NCBI GenBank assembly: GCA_035689345.1
Contig: DASSLR010000036.1
Span: 28,051-92,050, forward strand
DNA: 64,000 nt
Direction of reading: 5' to 3'
Source: CF-118 sp035689345
GTDB taxonomy: Bacteria > Chloroflexota > Dormibacteria > Dormibacterales > Dormibacteraceae
Positions within the stretch are counted from its first letter, which is position 1. Each line of letters begins with the position of its first letter. The notes under the pieces are model-generated. The model was not told where the DNA came from. It saw only the letters and a program-made list of their open reading frames with translations, and did not search any database. This document shows, one piece after another, positions 57,971 to 64,000 of this stretch. The position numbers and the translations under genes are program-made.

Positions 57971-58757
57971 ACGCCTGAGCGACCTCCTCCCCGTAGCCCT
58001 GCGCGCGGCGCGCGCCGGAGCCGGCGTCGTCCGGAAGTACGGACTTCACCACCCGGGCCTGCACGCCGACGTCAAGCGCGCCGGCGACTACGTGACGGAG
58101 GCCGACCGTGCTTCCGAGTCGGCGATAGTCGAGGTGCTGGCGCGCGAGGCCCCCGGCATCCCGATTCTTGCCGAGGAAGAGGGCGGCAGCCGCGCGAGCA
58201 CGATGTGGGCCGTCGACCCGCTGGACGGCACCACCAACTACATCCACGGCTTCCCCGCGGTCGGCCTTTCGGTGGCGCTGCTGGATGCCGGCAGGCCGGT
58301 CATCGGAGTGGTGATCGCGCCGTTCCTCGACCTCGAGTTCGCCGGAGCCCAGGGCGCGGGCGCAACCCGCAACGGAGAGGTGCTGCCAGGGCTGCGCAAC
58401 CCCGACGTCTCGCGCGCCGTGGTCGCCACGGGATTCCCGTTCCGCAACAAACCGCGCCTGGAGAGGTACCTTCCCGTCTTCGCGGCGGCGTTCAGCCAGT
58501 TCGAGGACCTGCGGCGGGCGGGGGCGGCGGCGCTGGACCTCGCGTGGACAGCGTCCGGCGTGTTCGACGGATTCTTCGAGCTCGGCCTCGGCACCTGGGA
58601 CGTCGCCGCGGGAGCGGCGCTCGTGCTCGAGCTCGGCGGCCGCGTGACCGACTGGTCGGGCGGCGACTCGTGGATCGAGACCGGCGACGTGGTCGCAGCT
58701 CCGGCCTCAGTTCACGAAGCGCTCCTCCAGATCACAGCTGGCGGCGGAGACGCTTGA
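57921..58757 (+). CDS. Inositol monophosphatase family protein
   Basis: 278 residues if ATG 57921 is used, which overlaps the RAM gene by 50 bp; the conserved region starts near LSDLLPVALRAARAGAGVV (about 20), and a start around 57978 would also serve. Metal site and substrate motifs: LAEEEGG, MWAVDPLDGTTNYIHGFP near 95, and LGTWDVAAGAALVLELGG near 220. Could hydrolyse inositol-1-phosphate, related sugar phosphates or PAP. Converges on the PHP gene, overlapping it by 26 bp. Confidence 0.87.
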   Translation: MTSRPCSASAWKTSRAERLSDLLPVALRAARAGAGVVRKYGLHHPGLHADVKRAGDYVTEADRASESAIVEVLAREAPGIPILAEEEGGSRASTMWAVDPLDGTTNYIHGFPAVGLSVALLDAGRPVIGVVIAPFLDLEFAGAQGAGATRNGEVLPGLRNPDVSRAVVATGFPFRNKPRLERYLPVFAAAFSQFEDLRRAGAAALDLAWTASGVFDGFFELGLGTWDVAAGAALVLELGGRVTDWSGGDSWIETGDVVAAPASVHEALLQITAGGGDA

Positions 58758-59433
58758 TGGGCACCTCGACCAGGGCGCGCCACTGCTGGCGCAGCGCGAT
58801 CCCCGCCGGCACCGCGCGCCGGATACCGAGTCGCGGGCGAGTCCGCCGCTCCATGATCGCTGCCCTGAAATCGCCTTCATAGGCGGTGACGACGCGCGCG
58901 ATGTCGTGGCTGCCGAAGTGGCTGTCGCTGGCTCCGATGTGCGCGCCCAGGCGCTCGCTGTTCGCGGCAAGGAACGCGTCGAGCGTCCGGCGCCTCCGCT
59001 TGCCGATGGGCACGGTGAACATCACCTCGATGCCGTCGACCGCCTGAGCTTCGATCAGGCGCCGCAGCATCCCGGGCTGGATCGATCCGAAGTAGCTCGG
59101 CATGAACGGGTGCGGAACGATCGCCAGCCCGCCCTGGTCGTGGATGGCGGCCACGGTGTCGGCCAGCGACATCCCGCTGCGCACCGGCCTCTCGAGAAAC
59201 CAGCCGAGCATGTGCGTCTGGGCCGGCCACGCGGTGGTGATCTCCTGGCCCGCGACGGCCTGCAGGCCCATGGCCTCGCTGCGTTCCCGCACCTCTTTGA
59301 CCGACCGCATCGTGTCGTGGTCCGTCACCGCGATCAGGTGTAGGCCCGCCGCGACCGCCGCCGCGACCAGCTCGGCGGGCGTGACCATGCCGTCTGACGC
59401 TGTGGTGTGACAGTGCGGATCGGCGATCGGCAT
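58732..59433 (-). CDS. PHP-domain phosphoesterase
   Basis: 233 residues. PHP metal motifs in order: IADPHCHTTASDGMVTPAELV (HxH), LIAVTDHDTM (DHD), a Glu in GQEITTAW, LAIVPHPFMP and IGASDSHFGSHDI near 167. Resembles 3',5'-nucleoside bisphosphate phosphatase and related PHP proteins, though the substrate is not assignable. A basic C-terminal end (RALVEVPIKRLRRQL) follows. One-base overlap with ftsY. Confidence 0.85.
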   Translation of the reverse strand: MPIADPHCHTTASDGMVTPAELVAAAVAAGLHLIAVTDHDTMRSVKEVRERSEAMGLQAVAGQEITTAWPAQTHMLGWFLERPVRSGMSLADTVAAIHDQGGLAIVPHPFMPSYFGSIQPGMLRRLIEAQAVDGIEVMFTVPIGKRRRRTLDAFLAANSERLGAHIGASDSHFGSHDIARVVTAYEGDFRAAIMERRTRPRLGIRRAVPAGIALRQQWRALVEVPIKRLRRQL

Positions 59434-60308
59434 CAGTCTTGGACGAGCGAGCGAATGTATGCCGGTGCGTCAAACGGTGCGAGGTCGTCGAGACCCTCGC
59501 CCACCCCGGCGAGCTTGACCGGTACGCCGAGCGCGCCTTCGATGCCGACCACCGCGCCGCCTTTCGCCGTGCCGTCCAGCTTGGCGAGCACGAGCCCGGT
59601 CATCGGGATGGCCTCGTTGAAGGCGGCGGCCTGGGTCAGGCTGGACAGACCGAGCGTCGCGTCGAGCACCAGCAGTGATTCCAGGGCAGAGCCTTCGAGC
59701 GCCCTGGACGTCACCCGGCCCAACTTGGCCAGCTCCTGCAGTAGGTTGCGTTGCGACTGGAGCCGGCCAGCGGTGTCCGCCACCACCACGTCGTGACCGA
59801 GCCGGCGCGCCTGCTGCACGCCGTCGAACACAACCGAGGCCGGATCGGCGCCCGGCGCGCCCGCAAAGCTCGGCACGCCCGCGCGCCTGGCCCACTGCAC
59901 CATCTGGTCGATGCCCGCGGCGCGATACGTGTCCGCGGCCACGATGAGAGGCCTGCGTCCGACTCTCAAAAGAAAGTGGGCGAGCTTGGCGGCGGTCGTG
60001 GTCTTGCCCGCGCCGTTTACGCCGTACAGCAGGATGCACGCGGGGGGTGGCTCCAGCACCAGGTCGCGGGAACGTTTTGACATCACGCTGGTCGCGCCCG
60101 CCACGAGCGCGTCGCGGGCCTCATCGGCGGTGTGCGGCGATCGCGCGCGGACGAGCTGCACCAACTTTGCCGCCATCGCGGGGCCTACGTCTGCGCCGAG
60201 AAGGAGCTCCTCGAGCTGCTCGTAGTAGTCAGGGCCCAGCGGCGGGCCCAGCGCGCGCAGGCCGGCGGCGAGCAGGCTGCGCGTGCGCTCCCCCACTCGA
60301 CTCCACAT
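59433..60308 (-). CDS. ftsY: Signal recognition particle receptor FtsY
   Basis: 291 residues: the NG domain alone, without the long acidic A domain of E. coli. N domain from about 10; G1 CILLYGVNGAGKTTTAAKLAHF near 90-105, AADTYRAAGIDQM, VVADTAGRLQSQ, and LAKLDGTAKGG. Docks SRP-ribosome complexes to the membrane. The amphipathic N-terminus (MWSRVGERTRSLLAAGLRAL) can serve as membrane anchor. 24 bp after smc. Confidence 0.95.
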   Translation of the reverse strand: MWSRVGERTRSLLAAGLRALGPPLGPDYYEQLEELLLGADVGPAMAAKLVQLVRARSPHTADEARDALVAGATSVMSKRSRDLVLEPPPACILLYGVNGAGKTTTAAKLAHFLLRVGRRPLIVAADTYRAAGIDQMVQWARRAGVPSFAGAPGADPASVVFDGVQQARRLGHDVVVADTAGRLQSQRNLLQELAKLGRVTSRALEGSALESLLVLDATLGLSSLTQAAAFNEAIPMTGLVLAKLDGTAKGGAVVGIEGALGVPVKLAGVGEGLDDLAPFDAPAYIRSLVQD

Positions 60309-60332
60309 GGAATCGAGCCTAACGGAAGGTTG

Positions 60333-63300
60333 TTACCCGGCGGCGCGAGCGGCGGGGTTGTGCCGCACGATTGGTTTATCCCCCACGAACTCAGAGGCTT
60401 CGCCGTGAGTTCGCGGGGACCCCTTGGAGACGCGCACGTCCTCCAGGCGCACCGACACGAGGTGCGAGGTGCCGCTTTCGTCCAGGTGGATTCCGTACAG
60501 CGTCGACGCGTGCGACATCGTTACGTGGTTGTGGGTGATGACCAGGAACTGTCGCTGCCGGCCGAGACGCGCGAGCATCTCCCCGAACCGCCCGACGTTC
60601 GCGTCGTCGAGCGCGGCGTCGACCTCGTCGAGGATCGTGAACGGGCTCGGATTGACCTCATCGAGAGCGAGCACCAGCGCGAGCGCGGCCAGGGATCGCT
60701 CACCCGATGAGAGCAGCGTCACGTTCTGCAGTCGTTTCTTCGGCGGCTGCACGAGGATCTCGACTCCTGAGCGCGGGCCGTCGTCGCCTTCCGCGTGGCG
60801 CAGCGTGGCGCGCCCGCCGGGCGCAAGCTGCGAGAAGTATTCCTGGAAGTTCATCGCGACCGCGCCGAACACCGCGTCGTAACGCGACTCTTCCTCGGCG
60901 CGCAGCTTCTCGATCAACGTTTCGAGATCGGTACGCGCGGCGGTGATGTCCTCGAGCTGCTGATGAAGGTTCGCGTAGCGCTCCTCGAGCTCCCGGCATT
61001 CCGAGTCGGCGAGCGCGTTGGTGGGACCGATCTCCTCGAGCCTGCGTTCGAGGGCGCGCATCTCGCGTTCCCGCGCCTTGCCCCCTGGTATGTCCTCCGG
61101 CGCCACTCCGTCCGGCATGCGCGCGCGCATCTCCTCCATGCGCGCGCCCAGGAGCTCGACCTCGCGATTGATGAGGTCGAGGTTGCCTTCGAGCGTGCTC
61201 GTCCTGAGTCGCGCATCGATGCGCGCCTCCTCGAGTGCCACGAGCTTGCGCGCGCCCTCGGCCATCTCAGCCTCTTCCTCAGGAGATTCGGTCTCGGCAT
61301 CGGCAAGGTCCGCACGAGCGGCTTCGAGAGCCGCCTCGAGGGCGGGCAGCGAGTCGGTGGCCGCCGCGGCAGCCGCGTCGGCGGCGGCGAGCCTGTGCGT
61401 CCTGTCCTCGGACGCGTGGGTCATGGCGACGAGGTCCTGGCGCACCGAGTGCAGGCGGCGGCCCAGGTCGTCGATGCGGTCGCGCCAGCGCACCCGCTCG
61501 GCGTCCACCTGGTGGGCGGCGACGCGGTGTTCGCGCATCTCCTCGGAGCGCGCCTCGTAGTCGCGCTCCGCCGCAGCCGATCGCTCCTCGGCCTCGGCGC
61601 TGGCGGCCTCCAGCTCACCCAGCTTCGCGAGCGCCGACTCCTCTGCGCCGCGCGCCACGTCCAGCAGGCGGCGCGTCTCGGCGAGACCGCCCGCCTCGGC
61701 GGCGCGGGCACGCAGCTCGGAAAGCTTGCTCTCCAGACCGTGGGCGCGAAGCGCGGCGTCGTCGTGAGTGGCCGCGACCGGCTCGAGCTCGGCGATCCGC
61801 GCACGCAGTTGCGCGCGCCGCGCCGCCACCGAGACACGACCGTCGTCGCCGGCACGCACCAGACCGGGCACGTGATAGACGCCCTCGAGCGTGACGTCCC
61901 GGCCGATCACCACGTCGCCCAGAAGGCTGCGCGCGATGCCTTCGTACCCCGCGTCCACGCGGACCCGCGCGAGCAGCGAGCCTTCCGCGGCCTCCGCAGC
62001 GGAGACCGGGTACAGCACGGTCGTTGGACCCGAGGCCGCTGTGGCGGCCGAGATCGCAGTTTCGGCGTCAGGCGCGACAAATGCCTCGGCGAGAGGTCCG
62101 AGCACCGCGGCCAGCGCCTTCTCGTAGCCGGCCTCGGGGTGGATCACGTCGCCGAGTCTCGTGCCGGAGGACGTCCCCGTGTACAGGCTCTCGAGACCTT
62201 CGAGCTCCGCGGTCAGCCGGGTCAGCTCGGTCGAGGCTGCCTGCGCCGCGTCGAGCGCACGCCTCGCTTCGGCCGTGTCCGACTCGATGGCGGCTATGTC
62301 GCCCAGCGCCACCGCCAGGGGCTCGACACGATTCAGTTGCTGCTCGAGAAACTCGCGGCGCGTGCGCAGCCCGGCAAGCGTCGACGCCGCGGCCGCCGCC
62401 GCCCGCCGCGCCTGGTCGGCTTCGCGTCGCGCGTCGTGCAGGTCTTTCGGATCGGGGCCGGCGATCATCAAGGCCGGCGCCGCGGGCATCGTCTCGAGCG
62501 TGGCCTTGGCCTGCTCCAGCTCCACCACCAGTTGATGCTGGAGCGAACGGGCGGCCGTCTCGCGCGCCGTGTTCGCCGCCTCCTCCTGGCGCACCGTGGC
62601 CGCGATCGCCCTCTCGTTCTCAGCCCGGGCGAAAGCCATCTGCACGGCGTGCTCGGCTTGCGAGAGGTTGAGCCTGCGCTCGCCGAGCGTGCGCTGGCGC
62701 GAGAGCCGGCGGTCCTGAGCGGCCTGCACCTCGGCCCGCCACGCCTGGAACTCTCGCTCCGCGGTCGCCGCGACGTCGCGAGCTTCCGTCAGGCGCCGGT
62801 CGAGCGATTGCGCCTGCGACGATGCCCGCCGGTGCGAGTCGCGCACCTCGCGCCACTCTTCCCACAGGATGCTTCCGCGCAGCACCTCCAGTCGCGCCGA
62901 CGCCTCGGCGGCCTCGCGGGCGGTCGACGCCTGCGCGCGCAGCACCTCGAGCCGCGGCTCGATCTCGGACTTCAGGTCTTCGAGCCGCAGCAGGTTCTGC
63001 GCGAGCTCGGCGAGCCGCTGCGAGGCTTCGTGGCGGCGGGTCTTGACGCCCCGCACCTGCGCCGCCTCTTCGAGCAGCTGTCTGCGCTCTGCCGGGGTGC
63101 AGACCACGATCGACTCGATGTCGCGCTGGTCGATGATCGCGTACGAGTCGACGGTCAGCCCGGTCGATGCCAGAAGGTGCAGCAGGTCGCGCCGCCGCAC
63201 GCGCGTGCCGTTGAGGAAGTAGTCGCTCTCGCCGTCGCGCTGCACGCGGCGCGTGATCGCGACCTCCGCGTAGTCGACCGGCAGGCGTCCTGCCGTGTTG

Positions 63301-63587
63301 TCGAAGACGACCGAGACCTCGGCGAAAGCCGCCCGCGAGCGCCGCTCTCCACCCGCGTAGATGACCTCCTCCATCTTGCGGCCGCGGAGGTCACGTGCCT
63401 GGCCCGAGCCGAGGACCCATTTGACCGAGTCGACGATGTTGGTCTTGCCCGAGCCGTTGGGGCCGACGATCGCCGTCACGCCGCCCTCGAAACGGATCTC
63501 GGTGGGGCGGGCGAACGTCTTGAAGCCCAGTAGGTGCAGCGAACGGAGGAACAAGGGCCGCTTCACGGTAGCAGATGTTGAGGACAT
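60333..63587 (-). CDS. smc: Chromosome segregation protein SMC
   Basis: 1084 residues from ATG 63587; GTG seven codons later (VKRPLFLRS) is an alternative. Walker A IVGPNGSGKTNIVDSVKWVL near 42-56, coiled coil about 165-470 and 560-920, a hinge at about 475-560 (RLGDVIHPEAGYEKALAAVLG), ABC signature LLSSGERSLAALAL near 957 (LSGGEKAL-type in most SMCs), and Walker B FTILDEVDAALDDANV near 982. The protein is about 100 residues shorter than B. subtilis SMC, mostly in the arms. Condenses chromosomes with ScpAB, not encoded here. Between rnc and ftsY as usual. Confidence 0.96.
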   Translation of the reverse strand: MSSTSATVKRPLFLRSLHLLGFKTFARPTEIRFEGGVTAIVGPNGSGKTNIVDSVKWVLGSGQARDLRGRKMEEVIYAGGERRSRAAFAEVSVVFDNTAGRLPVDYAEVAITRRVQRDGESDYFLNGTRVRRRDLLHLLASTGLTVDSYAIIDQRDIESIVVCTPAERRQLLEEAAQVRGVKTRRHEASQRLAELAQNLLRLEDLKSEIEPRLEVLRAQASTAREAAEASARLEVLRGSILWEEWREVRDSHRRASSQAQSLDRRLTEARDVAATAEREFQAWRAEVQAAQDRRLSRQRTLGERRLNLSQAEHAVQMAFARAENERAIAATVRQEEAANTARETAARSLQHQLVVELEQAKATLETMPAAPALMIAGPDPKDLHDARREADQARRAAAAAASTLAGLRTRREFLEQQLNRVEPLAVALGDIAAIESDTAEARRALDAAQAASTELTRLTAELEGLESLYTGTSSGTRLGDVIHPEAGYEKALAAVLGPLAEAFVAPDAETAISAATAASGPTTVLYPVSAAEAAEGSLLARVRVDAGYEGIARSLLGDVVIGRDVTLEGVYHVPGLVRAGDDGRVSVAARRAQLRARIAELEPVAATHDDAALRAHGLESKLSELRARAAEAGGLAETRRLLDVARGAEESALAKLGELEAASAEAEERSAAAERDYEARSEEMREHRVAAHQVDAERVRWRDRIDDLGRRLHSVRQDLVAMTHASEDRTHRLAAADAAAAAATDSLPALEAALEAARADLADAETESPEEEAEMAEGARKLVALEEARIDARLRTSTLEGNLDLINREVELLGARMEEMRARMPDGVAPEDIPGGKAREREMRALERRLEEIGPTNALADSECRELEERYANLHQQLEDITAARTDLETLIEKLRAEEESRYDAVFGAVAMNFQEYFSQLAPGGRATLRHAEGDDGPRSGVEILVQPPKKRLQNVTLLSSGERSLAALALVLALDEVNPSPFTILDEVDAALDDANVGRFGEMLARLGRQRQFLVITHNHVTMSHASTLYGIHLDESGTSHLVSVRLEDVRVSKGSPRTHGEASEFVGDKPIVRHNPAARAAG

Positions 63588-63617
63588 TCCGCTATCAGCT
63601 ACCAGATCTTCGGTTGG

Positions 63618-64000
63618 CTACTCGATGGGAGCTCCAAACTGCCGGCTGGGAGGTGGTTCAGGCGTATCCACCGCCTCCGGCGCCCCATCGCCTGACGGTA
63701 GCACCGCGAGCGGAGCGACCGGCTCCTCGGGCTGGGCGGCTTCTTTCTTGGCTCGCGGCTGGCGGGCAGCACGCCTGGTGCGCGTGCGGGTCGTGCGTGG
63801 TGGCTTCACCGCCTGCGCCGGCTTGAGCGCTCCGACGAGGCCCTCGAGCGCGGCTCGGGCGGCGTCCTGCTCGGCTTCCTGCTTGGTCGCGCCGTGTCCG
63901 GTGCCCAGCGGTTCGGCACCCGCGAAAACGACCGAGGTGTACTCGCGACGCGCACCGACCTTGGCGCCCTCGCTGTCGTATACGGGCGTCTGCCCGAACC
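63618..64000 (-). CDS. rnc: Ribonuclease III, C-terminal part only
   Basis: The first part lies beyond the window. What remains is the double-stranded RNA-binding domain (TPVYDSEGAKVGARREYTSVV, GTGHGATKQEAEQDAARAALEGL) followed by a tail of about 75 residues: basic RTTRTRTRRAARQPRAKKEA, then Pro/Glu-rich to the stop. RNase III normally ends soon after the dsRBD. 30 bp before smc on the same strand, the standard rnc-smc-ftsY order. Confidence 0.9.
   Translation of the reverse strand, partial: FGQTPVYDSEGAKVGARREYTSVVFAGAEPLGTGHGATKQEAEQDAARAALEGLVGALKPAQAVKPPRTTRTRTRRAARQPRAKKEAAQPEEPVAPLAVLPSGDGAPEAVDTPEPPPSRQFGAPIE

Noticed and set aside
1..64000. CRISPR arrays, transposases, integrases, prophage or rRNA
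   Set aside because: No regularly spaced repeats and no recognisable recombinase or structural RNA sequence were found; the baseplate-J name alone is not evidence of phage.

Overview
The window is a densely packed, high-GC bacterial chromosome segment. It has about 63 protein genes, two of them cut by the window edges, and no gene-free stretch longer than about 230 bases. I see no tRNA, rRNA, CRISPR array, transposase or prophage. Frequent GTG and TTG starts, 1-44 bp gene overlaps, stop codons shared by convergent genes, a SigB/SigF-type stress sigma factor, a two-subunit-type Tad pilus locus without a secretin, and no outer-membrane genes suggest a monoderm or Terrabacteria-like lineage. The overall style resembles Dormibacterota or a Chloroflexota relative. 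That placement is inference; no rRNA is present to test it.

Region 1 (1-14.3 kb, mostly minus strand): ruvX, a baseplate-J-like membrane protein and an FtsA/PilM-like actin ATPase follow alaS. Next come pdxH, a cupin, a stress operon (DUF948-like, YtxH-like, degenerate RsbW-like, SigB/F sigma) with a SigB-like promoter in front, a small membrane protein preceded by a structured intergenic segment, and the hisS-aspS pair.

Region 2 (12.7-24.2 kb): a divergent Tad/Flp-type pilus locus. On the minus strand are a HEAT-repeat protein, the CpaF ATPase and a hybrid histidine kinase with a degenerate first receiver. On the plus strand are a CpaE/TadZ-like ATPase fused to a cNMP-like domain, two TadE-like proteins, a large TadG-like protein with a nested extra domain, CpaB, TadB and TadC. 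No secretin, prepilin peptidase or Flp pilin gene is in the window.

Region 3 (24.2-31.2 kb): a metallo-beta-lactamase-fold hydrolase, an SRPBCC-GNAT fusion, a bifunctional RelA/SpoT and a 1010-residue membrane GAF/HD-GYP protein. These place ppGpp and c-di-GMP turnover next to the pilus locus.

Region 4 (31.2-64 kb, mostly minus): a housekeeping run in near-textbook order: rnc-smc-ftsY, ylxM-ffh-rpsP-khpA-rimM-trmD-rplS-rnhB-yraN, comM-dprA-topA, rpsB-tsf-pyrH-frr-uppS-cdsA-dxr-rseP-ispG-proS. It is interrupted by three accessory blocks: PHP phosphoesterase, inositol-phosphatase and Lrp-ligand-domain genes (57.7-59.4 kb); an NHEJ island with Ku, ligase, ABC exporter, lactonase-like hydrolase and NAD-dependent epimerase-like protein (46.5-52.8 kb); and a lipoprotein (40.5-41.7 kb).

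Several genes have a TANNNT-type -10 box only 5-11 bases before the start codon and no Shine-Dalgarno sequence, which suggests leaderless transcripts. Translational coupling through ATGA, GTGA or TTGA overlaps is the rule within operons.
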